A stretch of DNA of 64,000 nt from an uncultured Lachnospiraceae bacterium (GTDB lineage: Bacteria > Bacillota > Clostridia > Lachnospirales > Lachnospiraceae): positions 1 through 64,000 of the forward strand of contig CALWQT010000002.1 in the NCBI GenBank assembly GCA_944383765.1, given 5' to 3'. Shown piece after piece: positions 35,352 to 42,406 of the stretch. Each line of letters starts with the position of its first letter. The first letter of the stretch is position 1. Position numbers and translations under genes: made by a program. The notes under the pieces are model-generated. The model saw nothing but the letters and a program-made list of their open reading frames with translations, searched no databases and had not been told where the DNA came from.

Positions 35352-36146
35352 ATGAAAAACCTATTAGGATTAGTTAGAGATGTAATAAACAAATCAATAT
35401 TGATATTACTGATAAGTGGCGGCTGTTTGTTTTTTATTTTGTTGCTTTTTATGGAAAATATTACGTTGGTGAATAAAGATGTACAGATTGTTTTATCAAG
35501 AAGTGAAATCATGCAATTCTGGCTAACGTGGACTTTGGCGACTGTTATACTGGGAATCCCCGTGTTTTTGCTTCGTTCTGAGTCTTTTTCCCCAATAAGG
35601 TCAAGGCAACAAACAGAGGGTATTGGATATGCTGCTATAAAAAAAAGTAAAAATCATGCAGATGATATGGATGAGGAGATCAAAGCCTTACACGAATCCG
35701 GTCATGCGATTATAGCTTTAGTCAAAACGGATTATGATTTTGAAGTCATCAATGGACCGCTCTCAAGCTATATTCGGTACACAAGTGAAAATTTTCCGCG
35801 AGCAGAAGATCTATATAAAATGATATTGATTGATTACGCAGGGGCAGCTGCTGAAGAGATTGTGTATGGGAAAATATTTTCTGGCAGTATGGGAACTTCA
35901 ACTTCTGATTTTGAGAAAGCAAAAGAAAGGATCAAAATGTATATCACGATGACCGAAGATGTTAGCAAAGCATTATTGGATAGTGAACTGTCAGATAAAA
36001 TTATAAATGCTTCCAACCTGTTCTATGCTGAAGCTAAAGATATATTGTCTGACCATTTAGAAGAATTAAAAAAATTATCCGAAAAACTAAAGGGTGTTGA
36101 TAGTATGACCCGGAAAGAGATTGAACAGCTGTTATTTGTGAGGTGA
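35352..36146 (+). CDS. Membrane-anchored M41-like metallopeptidase lacking an AAA domain
   Basis: A 264-residue protein with two hydrophobic segments (~15-34 and ~55-75). The zinc motif HESGHA puts H114 and H118 as ligands with catalytic E115. The later motifs GAAAEEIVYG and MGTSTSDFEKA match FtsH (GRAAEE and GA-NDIE-AT), so D186 would be the third ligand. The ATPase module of FtsH is missing entirely; compare the complete FtsH at 61381. The gene is strikingly AT-rich between GC-rich neighbours and has a poor ribosome site (AGGATA). Position next to SipW suggests processing or quality control of the locus's exported proteins; this is inference. Confidence 0.8.
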   Translation: MKNLLGLVRDVINKSILILLISGGCLFFILLLFMENITLVNKDVQIVLSRSEIMQFWLTWTLATVILGIPVFLLRSESFSPIRSRQQTEGIGYAAIKKSKNHADDMDEEIKALHESGHAIIALVKTDYDFEVINGPLSSYIRYTSENFPRAEDLYKMILIDYAGAAAEEIVYGKIFSGSMGTSTSDFEKAKERIKMYITMTEDVSKALLDSELSDKIINASNLFYAEAKDILSDHLEELKKLSEKLKGVDSMTRKEIEQLLFVR

Positions 36147-36280
36147 TAATGGAAAACGTCCTTATCCGCCATGCCATGTCCCCCAGACTTATCGTGGCAG
36201 GCGGCCATTTGGCAGAGACAGCATGAAGAGGAAAAGACAGAAATCCCCAGACAAAAAGAAAAAGGAGAGCATGCAGGCCT

Positions 36281-36739
36281 ATGATCGGAGCTAAAAGGAA
36301 AAGGAACTGGAAGGTCCTCCTCATCATCTGCGATATCACGATCGGATTGCTGGCTGCATCGACCCATCTTGGACTGGCCGGCTTTCCGGCAAAACGGATC
36401 TTGAGCGGTTCCATGGAGCCGGCTATTTCTGTAGATGATGTGGTCCTGGTCTCTGAGCATACGGACTTCTGTGAAATTGGGCCGGGAGATATCATTGCCT
36501 ACCGGACAGACGGTGGGCTCTATGTGGTACACCGGGTCATAGAAAAACAGGAGGATGGCCTCGTGACCAAGGGAGACCGGGTGGAAAAACAGGATGGCAA
36601 TCCGGTGACCAGGGAGGCTTATGCAGGGAAGGTGATCCATATCATACGGAACGGAGGACGCCTGTATGACATGATGGACAGCGCGGGATTCCGGATCTTA
36701 GCGTGTATCCTGATGATACTGACAGTCCTGTGGCTGTAG
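36281..36739 (+). CDS. sipW: Signal peptidase I, ER-type (SipW-like)
   Basis: A 152-residue membrane peptidase. The nucleophile is S44 in SGSMEP. The general base position is His (H84 in YVVHRV) instead of the bacterial lysine, and D99 follows in TKGDRV. This Ser-His-Asp set defines SipW-type peptidases, which process TasA-like matrix proteins. Helices lie at both ends. The ribosome site is weak (AAGGAG is 13 bases upstream), and a short upstream frame (36222-36293) runs across the start, so coupling is possible. A likely substrate gene follows 51 bp downstream. Bases 36147-36280 hold nothing else clear. Confidence 0.9.
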   Translation: MIGAKRKRNWKVLLIICDITIGLLAASTHLGLAGFPAKRILSGSMEPAISVDDVVLVSEHTDFCEIGPGDIIAYRTDGGLYVVHRVIEKQEDGLVTKGDRVEKQDGNPVTREAYAGKVIHIIRNGGRLYDMMDSAGFRILACILMILTVLWL

Positions 36740-36790
36740 GTGCATGGAACGCAAGAGCCAGGAAATACAAACGGAACAAAAGGAGAAGAG

Positions 36791-37447
36791 ATGAAAAATA
36801 CCAGAAAGAAATGTATGGTCTTATGCCTGGCCTCAGTGCTTGGCATTGGAACGATCGGTGAGGCATATTCATATTTCACGAATGTGACAGACCCCAAACG
36901 GAATGTTTTTTCCATTGCGGAAGGCGGGACGGAGCAGACAAAGGGTGAGATCATCGAGGAGGGATGGGATGCCATCAAGGACAGTGGAGAGGTGACAGAC
37001 CTCCAGCCGGGAGAGATCATCACAAAAGACCCCAAATATAAAAGTGCGGCCAATTACCCTACCTATGTGTATGCGGAGGTCACTGTGCCGGCCGTAAAAT
37101 CAACAGCCGGGGATACGATCAAGATCGGGGATGAGACTGCCGGGCCCAAAACGCCTTATGTGACGCTTTTGGGTGTTGGAGACCATTGGACTTTACTGGG
37201 GACCGATGACACGACAACAGACGGGGCGGTCCTGTATGTATATGGGTATCAGGAGGAATTGCCGGCGCTTGGCATGACAGAGACTATCTTTACCAGTTTC
37301 CAGGTGGCAGATTTCACGGAATTCCCGGCGGAGGAATCTGCCCAGCAGATCGATGTCACGGTGCGCACGGTACAGGCTTATGGACAATCCGTGCCATCGT
37401 TGGATCATTATAAGACGTTATTTGGCCAGAATGATAATCTATCATAA
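36791..37447 (+). CDS. TasA/camelysin-like SipW substrate
   Basis: A 218-residue exported protein. Its N-terminus has a hydrophobic core ending in GEAYSYFTNVTDPKRNVFSIAEGG, which fits the SipW-substrate pattern (aromatic-YF-T/S...N-x-F-x-x-G after the cleavage region). The rest is beta-rich and threonine/valine-rich, as in TasA, the amyloid-like matrix fibre protein of Bacillus. AGGAG is five bases upstream. It follows sipW directly, so enzyme and substrate are paired. Confidence 0.8.
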   Translation: MKNTRKKCMVLCLASVLGIGTIGEAYSYFTNVTDPKRNVFSIAEGGTEQTKGEIIEEGWDAIKDSGEVTDLQPGEIITKDPKYKSAANYPTYVYAEVTVPAVKSTAGDTIKIGDETAGPKTPYVTLLGVGDHWTLLGTDDTTTDGAVLYVYGYQEELPALGMTETIFTSFQVADFTEFPAEESAQQIDVTVRTVQAYGQSVPSLDHYKTLFGQNDNLS

Positions 37448-37470
37448 AGGACGGGCAAGGTGGTACAGTG

Positions 37471-39063
37471 ATGAAACGATATATTGCCATGATATTGTCT
37501 ATCCTCCTGGCATCCTTCCCTTTCCCGGGCCGGGCCTATGCAGCTGACCATGGCCTGGGATTTGGAGGGATCGAAGTGAGCCTTGATGTCTATGCAGAAG
37601 ATGGACAGGGTGACCGGACAGACCCTTACCCGATCCTGTTTCCCGGCCAGCCTGCCAGTTATGTCATACAGGTGAACAACCATTATGATGCGTCCTGGGT
37701 ACGGGTCAGGATAGACGGCCTCTTAAATGAAGAGGAACCCATAGAGGTGATACCGCTGTCAGACAGCAGATGGATCCGGAGAGGGGATTATTATTACTAC
37801 ACGGAGCCATTAGGCTGTGAAGAGAGCGTTGTGATGTGCAGGGCCATAGAGATACCTCCGGATGCCGGCTATCAGGGGACGGTTTCCCTGAGCATATCGG
37901 CAGGAGCGATCCAGGCGGAGAACTTCCAGCCGGATTTTGACCGGGAAGACCCATTCCGTGGGGTAAAGACAGAAGCAACGGCCCATATAGATGAGGGACA
38001 GTGGCAGCATAACATGGAACAGGTGCAGGGACCGGTCCATATTTCGTATGATGATGCGGCTTCCTCCCTGGTGGATGATACCGGATTATTTGGGGATGGC
38101 GACGGGCCTAATGCCCTCCTTCCTGGTACCCGGCTCCAGGATTCCTTCCTGGTACGCAATGACAGTGGAAATATCAAGGAATTATCCCTGTTTTCCATGG
38201 AGACAGGGGAACATATACCGGAGGCGAAACGGGTCCTCCTGCAGATAGAACGGGATGGCAGGCTGCTCTATCAGGATTCCTTACTCAACGAGGACTTAAA
38301 GCAAGGGATCCTGTTAGCTGTCTTACCGCCTGGAACAGAGAGCCGGGTCACATTTACGATCCGTGTCCCGGAAGATATGACGAATGCCATGGCGGTACAG
38401 AACATTGCCGTGGAATGGGCCTTCCAGGCGACGGAACGGCAGATGCCGCCACCCGATAACTCCGGAGCCACCGGCCAGGATGCTCCGGAGGCGGTGCCCG
38501 GATATCTGTACAGGGCACCGGACCTGTCGCTGAAGACGGGTATCCATGATGGGGACTGGATCCTGGCTGATGAGGAGAAGCACTGGTGGAAATACCGTTT
38601 CCGTGACGGCAGCCTTGCAAAAGGCGGGTGGGTATTCCTACATAACCCATATCATAAAAACCTTGCCGAATATTCCTGGTACCATTTTGATGAAAACGGA
38701 ACACTGAGCTTTGGATGGGTCCGGTCAGACAATGATAACTGGTATTTTACGCATGGACAGCCAGATGGTGACCTTGGGACGCTGGTGACGGGATGGCACC
38801 AGGACATGGAAGATGGGAACCGGTATTATCTGGACCCTGTTTCCGGGATCATGCAGACCGGATGGAAGTATATCGACGGGGAATATTACTATTTTGCCAC
38901 CCTTAAGGATACCTACAAGCAGAACTGGTTCTGGAATACCTATATCGGACGGTGGCTGTATGACCGGTTAGGGGACCGTACCTATGGGTCCATGTACCGG
39001 CAGGAAAAGACCCCGGACGGATATGAGGTAGATGATACCGGAGCCTTACAGGAGGATACATGA
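37471..39063 (+). CDS. Secreted wall-binding companion protein of the SipW locus
   Basis: A 530-residue exported protein. The signal peptide ends AYAADH. Residues ~25-300 form a beta-rich region resembling the ectodomains encoded beside sipW genes (YVIQVNNHYDASWVRV; LQDSFLVRNDSGN). After a Pro-rich hinge (~315-335) come choline-binding-like repeats (WWKYRFRDGS, GWVFLHNPYHKN, WYHFDENGTLSFGW, MQTGWKYIDGEYYYF) and the end tag TPDGYEVDDTGA. It may anchor the fibre to the wall, analogous to TapA; this role is inference. Start 24 bp after the TasA-like gene; its stop overlaps the next small gene. Confidence 0.75.
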   Translation: MKRYIAMILSILLASFPFPGRAYAADHGLGFGGIEVSLDVYAEDGQGDRTDPYPILFPGQPASYVIQVNNHYDASWVRVRIDGLLNEEEPIEVIPLSDSRWIRRGDYYYYTEPLGCEESVVMCRAIEIPPDAGYQGTVSLSISAGAIQAENFQPDFDREDPFRGVKTEATAHIDEGQWQHNMEQVQGPVHISYDDAASSLVDDTGLFGDGDGPNALLPGTRLQDSFLVRNDSGNIKELSLFSMETGEHIPEAKRVLLQIERDGRLLYQDSLLNEDLKQGILLAVLPPGTESRVTFTIRVPEDMTNAMAVQNIAVEWAFQATERQMPPPDNSGATGQDAPEAVPGYLYRAPDLSLKTGIHDGDWILADEEKHWWKYRFRDGSLAKGGWVFLHNPYHKNLAEYSWYHFDENGTLSFGWVRSDNDNWYFTHGQPDGDLGTLVTGWHQDMEDGNRYYLDPVSGIMQTGWKYIDGEYYYFATLKDTYKQNWFWNTYIGRWLYDRLGDRTYGSMYRQEKTPDGYEVDDTGALQEDT

Positions 39064-39236
39064 AACTACGATATCACTTGATGTTGATGGGCCTGGTGCT
39101 GTTATCCATGCTCGCGCTGTACAGGCCATTGACATCTTACAGCAGCTATATGGGTAAGGTACAGAATACCAATCATTTTTCGATCGCTCCGGTGGAGCAG
39201 GCAGACCTGCGGCTGGAATGGTGCGATATCCCGTGA
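39060..39236 (+). CDS. 58-residue second SipW-substrate-like peptide
   Basis: A small open frame starting in an ATGA overlap with the preceding stop, with AGGAGG just upstream. It has a hydrophobic N-terminus (LMLMGLVLLSMLAL) followed by TSYSSYMGKVQNTNHFSIAPV. That stretch parallels the processing region of the TasA-like protein (YSYFTN...NVFSI), with N-x-x-FSI in common. The mature peptide would be only about 30 residues. Coding reality rests on the overlap, the ribosome site and this resemblance. Confidence 0.65.
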   Translation: MKLRYHLMLMGLVLLSMLALYRPLTSYSSYMGKVQNTNHFSIAPVEQADLRLEWCDIP

Positions 39237-39247
39237 AAGAGGGCATG

Positions 39248-40798
39248 ATGAAGAAATGGATGAAACGTTATGAGAAGAACCTCAGGTCAGGGCTGGCATA
39301 TCTGCTGATCCTCTGCCTGTCCATAGGCGGCCTGTTTCCGGGTGTTGCCTATGCAGGACCGCAATGGGCGGACCTGATACCGGAAGAAGGGGCCAGATAT
39401 GAGGCTGCCACCGGCGCGGAGACCAGGTATGGACTTGGAACCGGTTCAGAGCTGGAGGATGGGCCCGCTACCGGTTCGGAACTGGAGGATGGACTGGCTA
39501 CCGGTTCAGAGCCAGGAGATGATGTGTTATGGGAAGATTCCACCCATGACATCGAGATCGATTATCCGGCAACGCCAGCCCAGCTGTCATCTTATGAGAG
39601 CACATATGAATATGGTGTACGGAACATAGGGGAGACGGACGGTATCCTGGGTGCGAGACTGGAGCTGGAACTGAACGGGGTATCCGTGGACGACATCACA
39701 GTCCGTGTCTCCATCAACGGACGGACGCCGGTGACGGAAACGATGGTGTCTGAAGAACAGAACATCGTGACCTATTATCTGGAAACCGAAGAGATCCTGT
39801 CCACAGAGACAGTAGGATACCGGGTATCCATCCAGGGGGATCAGGACCTGTATGGCAACATAAACGGCACCTTCCATGTCAGGGAGCTGAAGCTGGCAGG
39901 CAATGAAGATGCGACATCGGAAGAGGTCTTTGAGTCAGAAAAGGGGTCGGAGGTCCTGACCCAGACAAGCCAGAAGTCACAGATATCGGATCCCTTGTGG
40001 GACCAGGCGAAAGCGGATATCCGGGACTGCAAGACCATCACGTTTGAGAAATACCACAAAAAGTCTTATGAAGAACAGGCTGTCGCAACAGGGACACTGA
40101 GCGAAGACGGATATATCCATTACTATGTGGATGTAGATGGTGACTGCCATATCACGCACAGACTGTCAGGGGTCATCGTTGCACAGGAAGATGCCAGGTC
40201 CATGTTCAAAGACTTTGCGTGCACGCAGCTGTCCTTTGACAATCTGGATACGTCCGTTACGACCACGATCGCCGGGATGTTCTATCGCTGTAAAAACCTG
40301 GAGTACGTGGACCTGTCCGGATTTGACCCGTCCAGCCTCAAACATGTGACACAACTCTTTTATGGCTGTGAAAGCCTGAAGACAGCCATCCTCACGGGAC
40401 TGGTAACGGGTAAGGTAAGCAGCCTGAACTATATCTTTTATGCGTGCAGATCGTTGAGGGAGCTGGACCTGAGCTCCTGGGATGTATCGGGGTGTGAGGA
40501 CTTTGCCTTTGCCTTCTATGGCTGCCCGGAACTGAGGATACTGGATGTCAGCACCTGGCAGGCCCCCAACCTAAGGAACCTTTCCTACACGTTTTACTGG
40601 TGTGATGCCCTGTTAGCTTTAGACCTGAGCAGCTGGGACGTGACAAAGGTTTCTGTCTGGACCAGTGCATTTGAAGACTGTTATGTGAATGGCCCTGCCT
40701 ATGCAAAAGACCAGGCCTGTCTGATGTACCTGAATACGGACCTGTTTGGCTCGAAGAAGCCTTCCAGCTGGCAGTTCACTTTGCGTGGAGCCGCATAG
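39248..40798 (+). CDS. BspA-like leucine-rich-repeat surface protein (DUF285 type)
   Basis: A 516-residue exported protein. Signal peptide to about VAYAGPQ, then a tandem ATGSELEDG-like repeat region and a beta-rich middle. The C-terminal ~200 residues are DUF285/BspA-like LRRs: repeated FYxC plus LDLSSWDVS (DLSGFDPSSLKHVTQLFYGC, ELDLSSWDVSGCEDFAFAFYGC, DLSSWDVTKV). BspA-like proteins bind host or partner-cell surfaces. The protein ends soon after the last repeat, without an anchor motif. Start 39248 is chosen, with AGAGGG upstream; 39245 is possible. Confidence 0.78.
   Translation: MKKWMKRYEKNLRSGLAYLLILCLSIGGLFPGVAYAGPQWADLIPEEGARYEAATGAETRYGLGTGSELEDGPATGSELEDGLATGSEPGDDVLWEDSTHDIEIDYPATPAQLSSYESTYEYGVRNIGETDGILGARLELELNGVSVDDITVRVSINGRTPVTETMVSEEQNIVTYYLETEEILSTETVGYRVSIQGDQDLYGNINGTFHVRELKLAGNEDATSEEVFESEKGSEVLTQTSQKSQISDPLWDQAKADIRDCKTITFEKYHKKSYEEQAVATGTLSEDGYIHYYVDVDGDCHITHRLSGVIVAQEDARSMFKDFACTQLSFDNLDTSVTTTIAGMFYRCKNLEYVDLSGFDPSSLKHVTQLFYGCESLKTAILTGLVTGKVSSLNYIFYACRSLRELDLSSWDVSGCEDFAFAFYGCPELRILDVSTWQAPNLRNLSYTFYWCDALLALDLSSWDVTKVSVWTSAFEDCYVNGPAYAKDQACLMYLNTDLFGSKKPSSWQFTLRGAA
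39440..39520 (+). repeat. 30-bp tandem repeat in the BspA-like gene
   Basis: About 2.7 copies of a 30-bp unit (39440-39469, 39470-39499, 39500 onward) encode TGSELEDGxA. Copies differ at a few third positions. Copy number could vary by slippage. Confidence 0.8.
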
Positions 40799-40894
40799 GA
40801 AGACGGCATGGGAGGCTGGGTGGCGGAGAGGCCGATACAAAAGAGAACCTTGAAAACCGAATAAGGGAAAAGAGTCTTTGGTTGCCAGGAGGAT

Positions 40895-40919
40895 CCCGGG
40901 CGGCGGCCAGCCGCCCGGG
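40895..40919. other. GC-only hairpin in the 331-bp gap before the toxin
   Basis: CCCGGGCGGC at 40895-40904 pairs perfectly with GCCGCCCGGG at 40910-40919 around GGCCA. Flanking CCAGGAGGATCC and GGATCCTGG could add an outer stem. The whole gap 40799-41129 has no protein gene other than the toxin leader; it also contains an rRNA-spacer-like stretch (ACCTTGAAAACCGAATAA, ~40846-40863). No T-run follows, so this is not a plain terminator. Confidence 0.6.
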
Positions 40920-41031
40920 GCCATAGCGCCCAGGATCCTGGCCAGAGCCCTGAAAGGGGGATACCGTTCAGAGTTCCGGCCAGGACCCTGACATCAAAAG
41001 AAAGGAAAAGGCTGTTTGAAAGAAACAGCAG

Positions 41032-41060
41032 TTGAAGCAACGGGTGAGAGATGGTATGAT
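41032..41060 (+). promoter_or_regulatory. Toxin promoter
   Basis: TTGAAG at 41032-41037, 17 bp, TATGAT at 41055-41060, giving a ~63-nt leader before the toxin start at 41130. Confidence 0.65.
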
Positions 41061-41094
41061 AGGAACCAGGGGATGACCGTGTACAAGGTGGCAG

Positions 41095-41121
41095 CCTCCC
41101 GTACTTGCAGAAGAAGGGAGG
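41095..41121 (+). promoter_or_regulatory. Shine-Dalgarno-hiding stem of the toxin mRNA
   Basis: CCTCCC at 41095-41100 is complementary to GGGAGG at 41116-41121, the ribosome site of the toxin. Folding would block translation, a familiar device in type I toxin mRNAs. Confidence 0.6.
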
Positions 41122-41129
41122 TGGTGCCG

Positions 41130-41225
41130 ATGACGACCTACGAAGCCTTATCGCTCATGATGACCTTTGGAGTGTTCCTCATCACACTGCTTGCCTACAT
41201 AGATAGGAACAACAAGCGAAAATAA
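41130..41225 (+). CDS. Holin-like type I toxin peptide (31 residues)
   Basis: A 31-residue peptide: MTTYEALSLMM, one hydrophobic helix (FGVFLITLLAYI) and a charged RNNKRK tail. This is the pattern of 'putative holin-like toxin' (TxpA/Hol_Tox-type) peptides, which damage the membrane when overproduced. GGGAGG lies eight bases upstream. The much longer in-frame start at 41016 lies before the promoter and is rejected. An antisense RNA gene reads toward its 3' end. Confidence 0.78.
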   Translation: MTTYEALSLMMTFGVFLITLLAYIDRNNKRK

Positions 41226-41308
41226 AAATGCCTACCCTGTACTTGGCGGTTCAGGTAGGCATTTGGTAAACTGAACAGGCTGACCACCATGTGGGCGGTC
41301 GTTCCTTT
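41219..41308 (-). ncRNA. Antisense RNA antitoxin (predicted)
   Basis: On the minus strand TTGATT (41338-41343), 17 bp and TATAAT (41315-41320) form a near-consensus promoter. The ~90-nt transcript ends at a perfect 11-bp stem (AAATGCCTACC at 41226-41236 with 41254-41264) followed on this strand by TTTTATTTT. Its 3' end overlaps the last codons and the 3' end of the toxin mRNA, as in txpA-RatA systems. Predicted only from sequence. Confidence 0.7.
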
Positions 41309-41314
41309 ACCATG

Positions 41315-41343
41315 ATTATAGCATAGAGATGATCAGAAATCAA
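41315..41343 (-). promoter_or_regulatory. Antitoxin RNA promoter
   Basis: TTGATT-N17-TATAAT on the minus strand with TGC before the -10 (extended -10). It is better than the toxin promoter, so the antitoxin should be in excess. Confidence 0.75.
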
Positions 41344-41369
41344 GGAAATAGAGAGAGGGAGGAATGTGT

Positions 41370-42320
41370 ATGAAAAGAAGATATGGGACATTGGCAGCCA
41401 TGACCATGGCTATGACGTTGATGATGGGGATGAATGCCCAGGCTTCCGGCTGGAGATGGGCGGATTACGACAAGGACCTGCAGGTGGAATGTTATTATAC
41501 CACCAATGAGTATGACGCCTTATTAAAGAATGCGACCACACCGGACGGCTATCAGGTAGACGATCAGGGACGCTGGGTGGTAGACGGAGTGGTCCAGAAG
41601 CAGGACCCAAACCTCAACGACCCGGAAAAGTTCGTCCGCCAGTATTACTTTACCGTAGGGGAACCCAGTGAGAGCGACAGTGAGACAGTGAAGCTGGAAC
41701 GTGCCATCAACGAGGAATTAAGGAAGTTTGTCTACAGCTTTGACTGGCAGCACGCCGGTGACCGGGAAAAGCTGAATGCGATCCAGAACAGACTGTTTGT
41801 AGGTTACAATGGAAATGTATACGAACAGTATGGGAATAAGAATAATATCATCATCAATAAAGAACTGGGGGTCCTTGTTTTAAAGAAAGGCGGCTGTGAG
41901 GATTATGCGTTTACATTTGATGTATTGGCTCACAGCGTGGGCTTAAAGTCGGCAGCCTGCTATACGGAGAATTATATGCACCAGTATAACCTGGTGGTGA
42001 TCGATGGGGTAACGATTATTGCAGACCCATCAGCAGGTTCCATTACAGAAACCCCGGTTGACTGGGATACGGAGCTGCACCGGGCGGAGCGGAAGATGGC
42101 TGCGGAGAATGAGGCAAATCCAGATTGGGAAGCCAGTAGAAGAAGAAATTCAGGAGAAATGACAGAAGAAGAATATTCAGCATTTTGTGACGATGTGAAT
42201 GGGTGGACTTTACTTTATAATAGATATCTGGCAGATAGAAATGGTACACAAACTTATACCGCAGAACAGATGAATGCAGACATTGACGCATGGCTGGCAG
42301 GATACCGCGCCACTCATTAA
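41370..42320 (+). CDS. Secreted transglutaminase-like protein
   Basis: A 316-residue exported protein. The second ATG (41370) is chosen because AGGGAGGA ends seven bases before it. Signal peptide ends MNAQASG. The N-terminal part carries a TPDGYQVDDQGRW tag shared with other proteins of the locus. The transglutaminase-like core has C176 in GGCEDYAF, H204 in NYMHQYN and D219 in IIADPSAG. Such folds act as proteases or as transamidating cross-linkers; in this locus, cross-linking or trimming of the surface proteins is plausible but inferred. The last ~90 residues are charged, without a recognised domain. Confidence 0.78.
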   Translation: MKRRYGTLAAMTMAMTLMMGMNAQASGWRWADYDKDLQVECYYTTNEYDALLKNATTPDGYQVDDQGRWVVDGVVQKQDPNLNDPEKFVRQYYFTVGEPSESDSETVKLERAINEELRKFVYSFDWQHAGDREKLNAIQNRLFVGYNGNVYEQYGNKNNIIINKELGVLVLKKGGCEDYAFTFDVLAHSVGLKSAACYTENYMHQYNLVVIDGVTIIADPSAGSITETPVDWDTELHRAERKMAAENEANPDWEASRRRNSGEMTEEEYSAFCDDVNGWTLLYNRYLADRNGTQTYTAEQMNADIDAWLAGYRATH

Positions 42321-42349
42321 CAGAACAATCGAATAAAAGGATTACCGGC

Positions 42350-42384
42350 AGAGGGCCATTGACGAAAGGTTGATGGCTCTTTTT
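42350..42384 (+). terminator. Terminator/attenuator before the giant adhesin gene
   Basis: AGAGGGCCAT at 42350-42359 pairs with ATGGCTCTTT from 42373 (two G-T pairs), then TTTTTG. It stands only about 12 bp before the ribosome site of the giant gene and must be read through, or a promoter must lie inside it. Confidence 0.7.
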
Positions 42385-42406
42385 GTTTGCCAAAAAGGAG
42401 GAGATC

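Noticed and set aside
41016..41129. 69-residue version of the toxin frame
   Set aside because: It starts before the toxin promoter and its extra residues have no hydrophobic or conserved pattern; the 31-residue form has the ribosome site.
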